NCBI RefSeq assembly: GCF_947500075.1
Contig: NZ_CANMQS010000005.1
Span: 310,001 to 374,000, forward strand
DNA from: an uncultured Sulfitobacter sp.
GTDB lineage: Bacteria; Pseudomonadota; Alphaproteobacteria; Rhodobacterales; Rhodobacteraceae
Direction of reading: 5' to 3'
DNA: 64,000 bases
This document shows, piece after piece, positions 20,844-29,838 of this stretch; position 1 is the stretch's first letter; every line of letters begins with the position of its first letter. The position numbers and the translations under genes are program-made. The notes under the pieces are model-generated. The model did not search any database and had not been told where the DNA came from. It saw nothing but the letters and a program-made list of their open reading frames with translations.

Positions 20844-21731
20844 TCAGGGCCGCGCCAGAATGTAATCCGGCATGATCCCGGCGCTATCGATGCGCGGTGC
20901 CACGTCATGGCCTGCAAAGAACCCATACCCTGAAATCAGCGCGGTCTTCACGCCGGCCGCCTGTCCGCCCAGAATATCGGTATGGAGGCTGTCGCCCACC
21001 ATCACCGTGCGCGCGGGGTCGAATGTGCCCAGATGCGCGAAGGCCAGATCAAAGATATTCCCGAAGGGTTTGCCGTAAAACTGCGGTGCCACCCCGGTGG
21101 CATCCGCCAACCTGTGCGCATAGCTGCCCGGTTCGGTTGAGAAATCCTGCTCACGCGGGGCGACGATATCGGGGTTGCCCACGAATACCGGGCGCGCATG
21201 ACCCTGCACCGCGCGTTCCAGCAGGGCCTGTCTGTCCTCGGTCCAAACCGCACTGCCCATCATCACAAACCCATCCACGTCAGCATAGGCCGCGGGATCA
21301 TCCTCCAGAAAGGTGATGTTCAGCCCGTCCAGATCCGCCCGCCCCAGCGCCGGATTGGCCATCAGCCCCCAGTGCCTGTCTGGCTGCGCCGCAAGCCCCG
21401 CCAGCACCGCCTTGCGGCTGGTGATCACATCCTCCGGCGCGAAGGCGTACCCAAGCCGCGCGTATTTCTCCATCAGTCTGGCGTGGGGAAAGCCTGCGGC
21501 ATTGGACACCACCAGCACCCGCTTGCCCGCCGCCTGAAGCCCTGCAACCCGCTCCGGCACGCCCTCAATCGCCGTCTCTCCGATGTTGAGCACACCGAAA
21601 GCGTCCAGCAGGAAGGTGTCCACCTCATCCGCAATCGCATCCAGATCGGGCAGGGCGCGGCAGGGGGCATCCCGCGTGACAGCCGGCAGGCGCGCGCGCA
21701 CGGCTTCATAGGCCGCAAAAGCCTCTGGCAT
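20844..21731 (-). CDS. HAD-superfamily class IIA hydrolase (TIGR01459-like)
   Basis: A 295-aa cytosolic phosphatase-type protein. Motif I is FLLDAFGVL, motif II is the VVSNAAG segment, and the C-terminal motif IV is VMVGDSLHTDILGGQAAG, all in the NagD-like class IIA order. It lies 2 bases after phnE2 on the same strand, so it is probably co-transcribed with the phosph(on)ate importer and could dephosphorylate an imported organophosphate; that link is inferred. The ATG chosen starts the homologous region, while the open frame continues 63 codons upstream inside phnE2. Confidence 0.82.
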   Translation of the reverse strand: MPEAFAAYEAVRARLPAVTRDAPCRALPDLDAIADEVDTFLLDAFGVLNIGETAIEGVPERVAGLQAAGKRVLVVSNAAGFPHARLMEKYARLGYAFAPEDVITSRKAVLAGLAAQPDRHWGLMANPALGRADLDGLNITFLEDDPAAYADVDGFVMMGSAVWTEDRQALLERAVQGHARPVFVGNPDIVAPREQDFSTEPGSYAHRLADATGVAPQFYGKPFGNIFDLAFAHLGTFDPARTVMVGDSLHTDILGGQAAGVKTALISGYGFFAGHDVAPRIDSAGIMPDYILARP

Positions 21732-21733
21732 CT

Positions 21734-22549
21734 TCAAATGATGGCACCCCGGACTTTGGCCGACACCCATTCGGAAATCACCACAGCCGCCAGGATCACC
21801 AGCAGGATCAGCGACACCTGCGGCCACGCCAGCACATTGAGCGAGGAGGACAATTGCAACCCGATGCCGCCCGCACCGACCAGCCCCAGCACCGTGCTTT
21901 CGCGAATGTTGATGTCCCAACGGAAAACCGCAATGCCCGCAAAGGCAGGCAGGATCTGCGGCACGATGCCGTAAGCCATCACCTGCCAGCGCGACGCGCC
22001 CGTGGCGGTGATCGCCTCCACCTGCGTGGTGTCGATTTCCTCAATCGCCTCATAGAGCAGCTTGGCACAAAACCCGATGGAGCGGATGGCGATGGCAATC
22101 ACGCCCGCAAATACGCCCGGCCCGATGATCGCGATCAACAACAGCGCCCAGATCAATGAGTTGATCGACCGGGTGGAGACGATGATCAACAGCGCAATGG
22201 GCCGGATGAGATAGGCCGACGGCGTGGTGTTGCGCGCTGCCAGAAACGCCACCGGCACCGCGAGGATCAGCGCAAAGATCGTGCCCAGCGTCGCGATGTT
22301 CAGCGTGTCCCAGATCGGCTTGCCCAGCTGCGTGATATACTCCCAGCGCGGCGGGGTGGCGCGGGTCCATATGTCATTGGCGATGCGCGGCGCGTCCCAG
22401 ACGAAGAACCACGTGGTCGATTCAGAGATCCGTTGCCAGCAATAGGCAAAAATCGCGATGCCGATCAGCCACAACACCCAGTGAAACAGGCTCTCCCGAC
22501 CGGTCCGGCGCTGCCACTCCTTGACGCTTCCCGTCTCGCGCACCGGCAT
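21734..22549 (-). CDS. phnE: Phosph(on)ate ABC transporter permease PhnE (second copy)
   Basis: A 271-aa inner-membrane permease with about six helices and the binding-protein-dependent transport signature near EAITATGASRWQ, followed by [14 protein letters not shown]. The N-terminal region is longer and more polar than in the first PhnE. It pairs with the adjacent permease to form the channel for substrate delivered by PhnD and energised by PhnC. Start and stop codons of the two permeases overlap by one base (TAATG). No C-P lyase or phosphonatase gene is in the window. Confidence 0.9.
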   Translation of the reverse strand: MPVRETGSVKEWQRRTGRESLFHWVLWLIGIAIFAYCWQRISESTTWFFVWDAPRIANDIWTRATPPRWEYITQLGKPIWDTLNIATLGTIFALILAVPVAFLAARNTTPSAYLIRPIALLIIVSTRSINSLIWALLLIAIIGPGVFAGVIAIAIRSIGFCAKLLYEAIEEIDTTQVEAITATGASRWQVMAYGIVPQILPAFAGIAVFRWDINIRESTVLGLVGAGGIGLQLSSSLNVLAWPQVSLILLVILAAVVISEWVSAKVRGAII

Positions 22550-23370
22550 TACTGGACCCTCGCGCGGACAATGCCGGAGATATATTCCAGCGCCATGACA
22601 ATCACGATGATCAGGATCAGGATCGCCGCCGCCGTGTCGTATTCATAGCGATCAAACGCGGTGTTCAGCGTGGCCCCAATACCGCCAGCCCCCACAAGCC
22701 CCAGAATGGCGCTTTCGCGGAAGTTGATATCAATACGGTAAATACTCAGCCCAATCAGGCGCGGCATGACCTGCGGCTGGACGCCGTAGTTGATCCACTG
22801 GGTCCAGCTTGCACCCGACGCCTTGATCGCCTCAGCCTGCACGCGGTCCATGCTTTCGATGTCCTCGGCCAGCAGCTTGGACAAAAAGCCAATCGTCGCA
22901 AAGCTCAGCGTCAGGAAGCCTGCCAGCGGGCCAAAGCCAAAGATCGCCACCAGCAGGATCGCCACGATGATTTCCTGCAACGCGCGGCTGATGGCGATGA
23001 TGCCCCGGCAAATCAGGTAGATGGGCAGGGGGGCCACGTTGCGCGCAGCCCCCAGCGCAATCGGGATGGAAACCGCGATGCCCACAACGGAGGCCGCAAC
23101 GGTCATGATGATACTCTCCAGCATCCCGTCATAAATGTCGCCCGAGCGGGAGGTGAAATCCGGACTGGTGAAGGCCAGCACAAACTGTTTGCCCCGCTCC
23201 AACCCTTCGTAGACGCGGGCCCAATTGACGTCGATGGTCATATAGGCCGCGATCAGGTAGGCGATGAACCCGGCCAGCAATCCCCAACGCAGCAAGGGGT
23301 TCTGGACAAAGGGCGGCTTCTTCCACGGTTTGCCGATCTGTGTGGTCACGTCAAAGGCGGGCGCGCTCAT
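22549..23370 (-). CDS. phnE: Phosph(on)ate ABC transporter permease PhnE (first copy)
   Basis: A 273-aa inner-membrane permease. After a cytoplasmic N-terminus, helices occur at about residues 28-45, 88-110, 125-150 and in the C-terminal third. The coupling motif [13 protein letters not shown] and [14 protein letters not shown] are typical of PhnE. Its ATG overlaps the phnC TGA (ATGA). Two tandem phnE genes are the common layout of phnCDE1E2 clusters in Rhodobacteraceae. Confidence 0.9.
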   Translation of the reverse strand: MSAPAFDVTTQIGKPWKKPPFVQNPLLRWGLLAGFIAYLIAAYMTIDVNWARVYEGLERGKQFVLAFTSPDFTSRSGDIYDGMLESIIMTVAASVVGIAVSIPIALGAARNVAPLPIYLICRGIIAISRALQEIIVAILLVAIFGFGPLAGFLTLSFATIGFLSKLLAEDIESMDRVQAEAIKASGASWTQWINYGVQPQVMPRLIGLSIYRIDINFRESAILGLVGAGGIGATLNTAFDRYEYDTAAAILILIIVIVMALEYISGIVRARVQ

Positions 23371-24164
23371 TGTGCGGCCACCTCTTCGTCTTCATCGTCG
23401 CCGATGGCTTCGATGGTCGCTTCCCAGTCTTCCTCGCCGTAGATCTCCGTCAGCTTGTCCGGTGTCAGCCCGTCGGGTGGTCCGTCATAGACCACCGCGC
23501 CAAAGCGCAGCCCGATGACGCGCTGCACAAACATCTGCGCGAGTGCGACGTCGTGAATGTTGATGATCGCCGCCAGACCGCGCTCTTTGCACAGCTCGCA
23601 AATCAGCCGCATGATCTGGCGCGATGTCTTGGGATCAAGCGAGGCCGTCGGCTCATCCACCAGCAACAAGGCCGGGTTCTGAATGAGCGCGCGGCAGATG
23701 CCGACCCGCTGGCGCTGCCCGCCAGACAGTTCATCCGCACGTTTGTCCGCCATATGCGCCAGACCCACTCGGTCCAGCAGGCGAAACGCCTCGTCGACGT
23801 CCGATTGCGGAAACCGCCGCAGGAAGCTGCGCCAGAAGCCGACATAACCCAACCGCCCCGACAGGACGTTTTCCATCACTGTCAGACGCTCGACCAGCGC
23901 ATATTCCTGAAAGATCATCCCGATCCGACGCCGCTCGCGGCGCAGACCGCTGGAGGACAGCGTGGTCAATTCCACATCGCCCAGCTGCACCTTGCCCGAT
24001 GTTGGCTCCACCAAGCGGTTGATGCAGCGAATGAGCGTGGATTTACCCGCACCGGATGGCCCGATCAGCGCCAGCACCTGACCTTCGGGCACCTCAAGCT
24101 CCACCGCTTTCAGGGCCTGATCCCCGGTCTTGTAGGTCTTCACCAGCTTATCAAGCCGCAGCAT
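23367..24164 (-). CDS. phnC: Phosph(on)ate ABC transporter ATP-binding protein PhnC
   Basis: A 265-aa ATPase that drives import with PhnD and the two PhnE subunits. Walker A is GPSGAGKST, the Q-loop is IFQEYALV, the ABC signature is [11 protein letters not shown], and Walker B is [12 protein letters not shown], followed by an H-loop INIHD. I start at the ATG ending at 24164, which has a GGGGGG site 7 bases away; nine more codons are open upstream. The acidic tail (DDEDEE) is an extension beyond the usual end. A hairpin separates it from phnD. Confidence 0.93.
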   Translation of the reverse strand: MLRLDKLVKTYKTGDQALKAVELEVPEGQVLALIGPSGAGKSTLIRCINRLVEPTSGKVQLGDVELTTLSSSGLRRERRRIGMIFQEYALVERLTVMENVLSGRLGYVGFWRSFLRRFPQSDVDEAFRLLDRVGLAHMADKRADELSGGQRQRVGICRALIQNPALLLVDEPTASLDPKTSRQIMRLICELCKERGLAAIINIHDVALAQMFVQRVIGLRFGAVVYDGPPDGLTPDKLTEIYGEEDWEATIEAIGDDEDEEVAAQ

Positions 24165-24213
24165 ACATATCCCCCCGTGCGGCCCTGTCACCGCCCGTCT
24201 TGCCCAAACGAAA

Positions 24214-24235
24214 GGGCAGGTCCGAAAACCTGCCC
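24214..24235 (-). terminator. Attenuator hairpin after phnD
   Basis: On the minus strand GGGCAGGT pairs with ACCTGCCC across the loop TTTCGG and is followed by TTTCGTTT. It sits just after the phnD stop and before phnC, so it probably lets the binding protein be made in excess. Confidence 0.65.
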
Positions 24236-24242
24236 GCCCGTG

Positions 24243-25217
24243 TTACTCGCAGCTGTAGCTGACGCCGTTGGCTGCATCAATCTTGCGGATCACGTCCCAG
24301 TACTCCTGGTAGGTCATCTCAAGGAACTGGCCTTCGTTGGACTTCTCGAATTCCTTCTCAAGCGACGTGCCTTCCCACTCGAAGTTGAAGAACGCATTGC
24401 GGATTTTTTCCTTCAACTCAGGCTTGAGGTTATGTGCCGTGCCGTAGCCCGTGGTGGGGAAAGTCTGCGAGGTATAGATCGTCACCACGTCGTCCTCGGC
24501 GATCACATCGCGGCTGATCATACGAAATTTGACCGAATTGGCGATGGAGGCTGCCGGATAATCCTTGTTGGCCACGCCCAGGATCGAGTTGTCGTGCTTG
24601 CCGGAAAAAACCGCTTCAAAATCGCGTTCCGGGACCATGTCGAAATCCGATTTCAGGATAGCGCTGGGTGCCTTGAAGCCCGAATTCGAGGTGGGCGAGG
24701 TGAAAGCCATTTGCTTGCCCTTGATGTCCTCGACCTTTTCGATGCCCGAGCCGGGGTAGGTGATGATCTCCATCTCATAGCCGAAACTGCCGTCGGTGGA
24801 GGCCATGATGGTGAAGGGGTTGAAGCCCGCGCAGTTCACTGCCAGCGGGTTGGACCCGGTGTTGAAACCCGCAATATGCAACCGGCCTGAGCGCATCGCC
24901 TCGATCTGGGCGGCGTTGCTCTGGACGGGGAAGAAAACGATCGACTTGCCGGTCTCGGCTTCCAGGTGGGTCAGGAAGTCCGACCAGGCGTCTTTGTAGA
25001 CGGCAGGGTCTTCCACCGGCGTAAAGGCAAAGATCAGCGTGTCCGGATCCACCAGATCCGCAGGATCAGTGGGCGTGTCCGCGATCAGATCGCCGTCCAC
25101 ATCGCAAAACCGCTCATCCAGATCGCCGCGCGGGCAGTCTTGGGCCGCAGCCGGTCCGGCAAAAGCCAGCGCCAGCGCAAAGGCGGCACCACTTAGTAAT
25201 GTTGATTTCAATGTCAT
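24243..25217 (-). CDS. phnD: Phosph(on)ate ABC transporter substrate-binding protein PhnD
   Basis: A 324-aa periplasmic binding protein with a signal peptide (about 1-25, ending AAA before QDCPRG). FAFTPVEDPAVYKDAW resembles the start of the PhnD fold, and AFTSPTSNSGFKAPS is the phosphonate-contacting loop of the family. The substrate could be a phosphonate, phosphite or a phosphate ester. The start has AGGGAG nearby; 20 more codons are open upstream without a signal peptide. It is the promoter-proximal gene of the transporter; no clear Pho box was found upstream. Confidence 0.93.
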   Translation of the reverse strand: MTLKSTLLSGAAFALALAFAGPAAAQDCPRGDLDERFCDVDGDLIADTPTDPADLVDPDTLIFAFTPVEDPAVYKDAWSDFLTHLEAETGKSIVFFPVQSNAAQIEAMRSGRLHIAGFNTGSNPLAVNCAGFNPFTIMASTDGSFGYEMEIITYPGSGIEKVEDIKGKQMAFTSPTSNSGFKAPSAILKSDFDMVPERDFEAVFSGKHDNSILGVANKDYPAASIANSVKFRMISRDVIAEDDVVTIYTSQTFPTTGYGTAHNLKPELKEKIRNAFFNFEWEGTSLEKEFEKSNEGQFLEMTYQEYWDVIRKIDAANGVSYSCE

Positions 25218-25312
25218 ATTCTCGCTCCCTTTGGACATTTGTTTTTGGATCACGCTAGCGTGTAGTCCAGGGGACATAAAGGGAATTGTTTGCGCTCGCA
25301 GGAACGGCTGTC

Positions 25313-25969
25313 TCAGCCGGTCGTGATGCCGTGCTCCACCCAGCGTTCAAACCGGTCGGAGGGGGCAAGATCAGGCAAGGGATGGTTCAGATACCCGCCG
25401 CCAAACAGCCGAAACGGCACGCCCGCGTTCTGCGCGGTGTCATGGTCAACCTTGCTGTCGCCAACATATAGCGTCGTTTCAGGAGCCGCACCCATCCGTT
25501 CGATACAGGCCAGCAAGGGGGCCGCATCGGGCTTGCGCGGCTGGCCGTCCTGCGCGCCTGCGATCACCTCGAAATAACCTGTCAGATCCAGCGCCGCGCA
25601 AAGATCCTGTGCAGGCTGATCCGGTTTGTTGGTGCAGATCCCCATCGGGATGCCGCGGGCCTGAAAGGCCTCCAATGCCGCGATGACGCCCTCATAAGGG
25701 TGGGTCAGCGTCGTCATGTCGCGCTGATAGGCCTCCAGCAAATGGGCCAGCGTGGTTTCATATGTCTCGGGATCGCTGCCGCCGGTGGCGTTCAGACAAT
25801 GCTCCGTCAGCACCCCGATGCCGTTGCCGATAAAGGAGATGATGGTGGGCAGATCCAGCGTCTGCCGCCCCATCTTTTGCAAGGCGACGTTGGCGGCGGC
25901 GTGAATGTCCGGCGCGCTGTGGATGAGCGTGCCATCAAGGTCGAAGACAAGAGCGGAAAATGGGGTCAT
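25313..25969 (-). CDS. HAD phosphatase, phosphoglycolate phosphatase-like
   Basis: A 218-aa HAD-superfamily phosphatase. Motif I is VFDLDGTLIHS with the nucleophile Asp, followed by a helical cap, the Thr motif ICTNKPD, and the acidic motif VGDSKVDHDTAQNAG. Gph removes phosphate from 2-phosphoglycolate made by DNA repair or RuBisCO. Here it lies 95 bases upstream of phnD on the same strand, so it may instead process an imported phosphoester. The family is broad, and the exact substrate cannot be read from sequence. Confidence 0.82.
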   Translation of the reverse strand: MTPFSALVFDLDGTLIHSAPDIHAAANVALQKMGRQTLDLPTIISFIGNGIGVLTEHCLNATGGSDPETYETTLAHLLEAYQRDMTTLTHPYEGVIAALEAFQARGIPMGICTNKPDQPAQDLCAALDLTGYFEVIAGAQDGQPRKPDAAPLLACIERMGAAPETTLYVGDSKVDHDTAQNAGVPFRLFGGGYLNHPLPDLAPSDRFERWVEHGITTG

Positions 25970-26026
25970 GGCGCATGACTTAACTCGAAGCGGCGCGAAG
26001 GACCACGGGCGAATTGCACAGGTGGA

Positions 26027-28144
26027 TCAGGCGACCATCGCCTCGATCTCGTCCTCCCCGGTGTCGTCGTCCGGTTGCGCGGAGGGAAGCGGCAACGACA
26101 GGATAAAGCTGCTGCCCTGACCTTCGACACTGGTGGCAATCAGATCCCCACCATGCGCCCGCGCAATATCGCGCGAAATCGCCAGACCCAGACCGGTGCC
26201 GCCATATTTGCGGCCCGAAGAATTGTCGACCTGATGGAAGGCTTCAAAGACGCGGCCCAGATGCTCTTCCGGGATGCCGATGCCGCTGTCGGTGACGCGG
26301 AAAAGGACACTCTCCTCGGTCTGGGAGACATCCAGCGTGATCTTGCCCTCATCGGTGAACTTCGTGGCATTGCCAATCAGGTTGATCAGGATCTGCTGGA
26401 TCCGCTTGTCATCCGCGTTCAGCGCAAGATCCGGCGTGCTGACTTCAAGGGTAAGGCCCTTTTCCTCAATCATCGGACGCATCTGGTCAATGACCGGCTC
26501 GGCGATCCGGGCGGCATTGGTGTCGGCCATGTCCATCGACAACGTGCCTGAATCCACCTTGGCAAAATCCAGAATCTCGCTGATCAGGGTGAACAGGTGG
26601 TTGCCCGAACGTTCCAGCGTTTCCATCATCTTGGCGACCTGATCGGTCATGACATCCAGCTTCGGCTGGATGTCGTCCTTGAGGTCCGGATGTTCCTCGA
26701 TCTCGGCCATCAGCTTGCGATAGCTGGGCAGGCTGCGCATGTTCTTGGCCAGCTTGGCATGGCCCAGAATGACCGTCAGCGGTGTGCGCAATTCGTGGCT
26801 GAGCACGCCCATAAAGTCGGTCTTGGCCTTGTTGGCCGCTTCCGCCGCAATCTGCGCTTTCTTCAGATCGGTGATGTCGATGCGCAGACCCACGACGCTG
26901 CCGTCTTCCATGGGGCGGTCATAGGCGCGGATCAAGCGGCCATCGGCCAGGATCTGTTCCTTGTCGGAGGATTTGATATGCAGCCGCTTGGACCATTCCT
27001 CATACCATTCTTCCTCGCGCCCGATGGCGTCCGGGATCAGCTTCTTGCGCAGGTTGGCTTTGACGATGTCCTCATACCGCGCGCCGACGCGCACCATGCC
27101 GGAGCCGCCGGCCAGTTGCTTGTACTTGTTGTTGAAGGCGACCAGACGGCGGTCCGCGTCAAACATGACAAAGCCATGATCCAGTGCCTCGATCCCCACT
27201 GACAGCTGCTTTTCCGCGCGGCGGCGGGTGTCAAACAACCGCATCACATACCACAGCGCCAACAGGCACGCGCCCATCGCGAGGGACCGGAGGGCCCAGC
27301 GGGTGATGTGATTGGGGCGGTGCAGGGGCCAGCCGCCTTCGGGCGTGGCCGCCAGTTGCCACTGGCCAAACGGCAGGTTGAGGCTCAGCCGGATGGGGTT
27401 TTGATCCAGAACGGCAATGTCGCCAAACAGCACCTGCTGACTGAACGGGCCGGTGGGCTGCACCTGGCTGATCAGCATGTTGAATTTGGTCTCGAACTCC
27501 GGAAAACCCACCTTGTTCATCAGCTTGTCGTAATCCAGCACGACCGACAGCATTCCCCAGGGATGACCGGGGCCGGGGCTGGTCTTGTCATAGACCGGTT
27601 TGGACAGGATCAGGCCGCGCCCACCGGTGGCCAGGTTGACCGGCCCATTGATCAGCCCCTCGTCCGCGCGCAGCGCGGCTTCGATCTGGTTGTTCAACGC
27701 CCGGCGCACCCGATAATCCACGCCCAGAATACCTTTCTGTTCGGATCTGGGGAAAACCATGGTGGCGATCTGGTTCGGGGCCGCGACAAGGCTGCGGACC
27801 TCCGGGTTCTCCAGCATGAAATCAACCGCCTTGAGGTTGAATTCGGTCTGGTTGATTTGCGGGTTCTCACCGATGACGGCGGCCAGTTCGTTCAGATCCA
27901 TGATCCGTTCGAACAAGGTCGATTGCAGCCGCTCGCGCACTTCGATCAGGCGCACGGTTGAGGTCAGCTTCACATCGCGGACGTAGTTCTGATAGGTCAG
28001 CGTCTCAATGCGGTGGGTCAGAACAAACATGACAGCCGCAATGAACGCAAACAGGGCAATCCTGATCACGACCTGCCGTTGACGGGACGACGTCAAAGAC
28101 GGTGTTTTTGTCTGGTCCGCAGTGTTTGTTTCTTCGTTTTGCAT
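26027..28144 (-). CDS. Membrane CHASE-PAS sensor histidine kinase
   Basis: A 705-aa sensor kinase. A membrane helix at about 25-42 and another near 285-305 flank a periplasmic CHASE-like domain, with the stretches NPEVRSLVAAPN and GILGVDYR. A PAS domain (about 315-435) precedes HisKA, with phospho-His in LSHELRTPL, and a HATPase domain ending in [10 protein letters not shown]. An extra helical insert lies between the H-box and the ILDFAKVDSG segment. There is no receiver domain and no regulator gene next door, so its partner is unknown. The ATG ending at 28144 is used; a GTG 12 bases upstream is possible. Confidence 0.88.
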   Translation of the reverse strand: MQNEETNTADQTKTPSLTSSRQRQVVIRIALFAFIAAVMFVLTHRIETLTYQNYVRDVKLTSTVRLIEVRERLQSTLFERIMDLNELAAVIGENPQINQTEFNLKAVDFMLENPEVRSLVAAPNQIATMVFPRSEQKGILGVDYRVRRALNNQIEAALRADEGLINGPVNLATGGRGLILSKPVYDKTSPGPGHPWGMLSVVLDYDKLMNKVGFPEFETKFNMLISQVQPTGPFSQQVLFGDIAVLDQNPIRLSLNLPFGQWQLAATPEGGWPLHRPNHITRWALRSLAMGACLLALWYVMRLFDTRRRAEKQLSVGIEALDHGFVMFDADRRLVAFNNKYKQLAGGSGMVRVGARYEDIVKANLRKKLIPDAIGREEEWYEEWSKRLHIKSSDKEQILADGRLIRAYDRPMEDGSVVGLRIDITDLKKAQIAAEAANKAKTDFMGVLSHELRTPLTVILGHAKLAKNMRSLPSYRKLMAEIEEHPDLKDDIQPKLDVMTDQVAKMMETLERSGNHLFTLISEILDFAKVDSGTLSMDMADTNAARIAEPVIDQMRPMIEEKGLTLEVSTPDLALNADDKRIQQILINLIGNATKFTDEGKITLDVSQTEESVLFRVTDSGIGIPEEHLGRVFEAFHQVDNSSGRKYGGTGLGLAISRDIARAHGGDLIATSVEGQGSSFILSLPLPSAQPDDDTGEDEIEAMVA

Positions 28145-28468
28145 GCTGCCTGTCACCGAGTTTTCTTCGGATGCCTGTTATGGTCAGAATGTGCCAAAGA
28201 AATTGGCGCATTTTAGGGCAGAAACCCCTGTTTCTTCGAAACCTTCAGGCAAAGTGCATCCCACCGCCAACGGATCGGGAAGGATCAAGAAAATAGGGGG
28301 TTTCCCCGGTATTCCGGCATTCAGGGCCAGGTGGGAAACGCGCGCGCGGATGGAAATGGGCGGAATTGTGGCGCAGATCTCGGACAATTCCGCTGTACGA
28401 TCCCCGCAAGCCGACGGCGACCGCGGCCTTACCCCGACAGCCGTTCCGCACGCCGCAGGCGGCCTGCG
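28145..28468. other. Intergenic stretch upstream of the CHASE kinase
   Basis: About 320 bases with no convincing gene on either strand; open frames here have unlikely composition. It should contain the kinase promoter. A short stem (CGCAGG at 28454-28459 with CCTGCG at 28463-28468) directly follows the stop of the next minus-strand gene and may be its terminator. Confidence 0.5.
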
Positions 28469-28681
28469 TCAGACGTCGATGAAGCCCAGCTTTTCAAGGG
28501 CGATCCGTGCCGCTTTGCGCTGTTCTGCGGGCCCGTTCAGCAGCGTTGTGTTAAGCTGCTTGACCAAGACGGTCAGCGCGCGGTTTTTCTGCCGATCCGC
28601 GATGAACCCTGCGACTTGGTCGGAAGCAAGGCCGTGGATGAACTGGATGGCGTGAGAAGAGGTTTGTGCGGTGTCAGTCAT
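28469..28681 (-). CDS. Small conserved-looking hypothetical protein
   Basis: A 70-aa protein with no recognised domain. The sequence is well mixed in residues (AIQFIHGLASDQVAGFIADR), predicted largely helical, and lacks signal peptide or membrane segments. Its codon use looks like that of neighbouring genes rather than of a shadow frame, and the opposite strand has no better candidate. The ribosome site is weak (GGGG 10 bases away). It stands alone between two gaps, so context gives no function. Confidence 0.55.
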   Translation of the reverse strand: MTDTAQTSSHAIQFIHGLASDQVAGFIADRQKNRALTVLVKQLNTTLLNGPAEQRKAARIALEKLGFIDV

Positions 28682-28823
28682 GTCGTGCGATGCCCCCCAA
28701 GAGCGCGTTCCGTCAGAATCGGCGTGACTGTCCCTCGACCGCCGATGCCCCAGCAGAACCCCATTTGCCGCGTGGAGTCCATGATTAATCAGGCGCTGTG
28801 GCCGGGGGCAGTTTGCCGGTCCG

Positions 28824-29447
28824 TCAGGTCAGTACAACAGTGCCGTTCGGCGTGGCAAAGGTGCCGACAAATCCCGTCGTCGCCCCCGCCTGCACCGGAA
28901 TCGGGCAACCAATCGTGTCATAGACCGCCTGCAATCCCGCCGCATCCGGGTCGAGCGCCACAAAACGCTCCAGCGTCGTGCCCCCCGGCGTGGTGCCCGC
29001 CGGATGGGGGGAGCCTTCCCAGTCGATGAAGAACGGCAGACGTCCGGGCCAGCGCGGGTCAGCAAGGCGCATGATCGTCCAGTTCAACTGCACCCCCTCA
29101 GGCGTCTTGCGCGACATCGGGATGGGGTCCTCGACCGTGATGCCGCCGTCCTCGGCACGGCGGCGGACCGCTGCCAGATCGTCACAGGCCAGCGCAAAGG
29201 TCAGCATCTGCGGCTGCGGCAGTGCGGCAATGCCCGCGCCCATGGTGCCCGCCAGATCCTGTTCGGGGTCGGGGGCAATGATCTCAACATAGGTGGTGGC
29301 GGTCAGCCCGCTCAGCGCATTGCGCGTGCCAAAACCGGGATGCCTGCCGCCAATGATGGGGGCCACACCCGTCAGCCGTTCAAACAGCGCTGACCCCGCG
29401 TCCAGATCGGGCACCGCCCACAGCACATGATCCAATGCAATTGCCAT
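28824..29447 (-). CDS. VOC-superfamily (glyoxalase-like) protein
   Basis: A 207-aa cytosolic protein of the glyoxalase_3/VOC type. The first half starts ALDHVLWAVPDLDAGSALFERLTG, the usual beta-alpha-beta opening with a metal-type His. TTYVEIIAP carries a conserved Glu, and a second module follows. Members of this group include dioxygenase-like and isomerase-like enzymes, so no substrate is assigned. It is 63 bases upstream of the IsdG-like gene on the minus strand but not clearly in an operon with it. Confidence 0.78.
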   Translation of the reverse strand: MAIALDHVLWAVPDLDAGSALFERLTGVAPIIGGRHPGFGTRNALSGLTATTYVEIIAPDPEQDLAGTMGAGIAALPQPQMLTFALACDDLAAVRRRAEDGGITVEDPIPMSRKTPEGVQLNWTIMRLADPRWPGRLPFFIDWEGSPHPAGTTPGGTTLERFVALDPDAAGLQAVYDTIGCPIPVQAGATTGFVGTFATPNGTVVLT

Positions 29448-29510
29448 ATCCGCCGCTCCCTTTATCCGCTGGTCGCAGGTAACGACAGGCAGGCCCGAAG
29501 GGCAAGCGGT

Positions 29511-29825
29511 TCAGGCGATATGCTGGATCGCCGAGAACCCTTCGAACTGCGGCGTGCCTTCATGCAGCTTCTGATCGGGATTGCCCGCGTTCCTGTGCGC
29601 CGCGCGAAAGGCATCCGACCGGGTCCAGCCGCGAAAGGCCTCCTCATCCCGCCAGACCGTGTGGGAGGCATACAGGATCAGACCATCGGTCTCTGGGCCC
29701 TTGAGCATGTGGAATTCCACAAACCCCTCCATCCCTTTGAGGTGGCTGTCGCGGCCCAGCCAAAGCGCCTCGAAAGCGTCGGCATTGGCGGTGGGCACAT
29801 GGAAACGGTTCATGGCAAGATACAT
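29511..29825 (-). CDS. IsdG/HmoA-like antibiotic biosynthesis monooxygenase-fold protein
   Basis: A 104-aa ABM-fold protein. MNRFHVPTANADAFEALWLGR and the WRDEEAFRGWTRSDAFRAAH segment match the dimeric ferredoxin-like fold of heme-degrading monooxygenases. The ATG ending at 29825 has AAGGA 8 bases away, while an upstream start would overlap the preceding gene. It follows the ChaN-like gene by 13 bases, and that pairing supports a heme or iron role. Heme oxygenase activity is not proven by the sequence. Confidence 0.75.
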   Translation of the reverse strand: MYLAMNRFHVPTANADAFEALWLGRDSHLKGMEGFVEFHMLKGPETDGLILYASHTVWRDEEAFRGWTRSDAFRAAHRNAGNPDQKLHEGTPQFEGFSAIQHIA

Positions 29826-29838
29826 GCGCAGGGGTCCT

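Noticed and set aside
23340-24890. 516-codon open frame on the plus strand opposite phnC and phnD
   Set aside because: It spans two real genes on the other strand and shows no domain; it is an antisense shadow.
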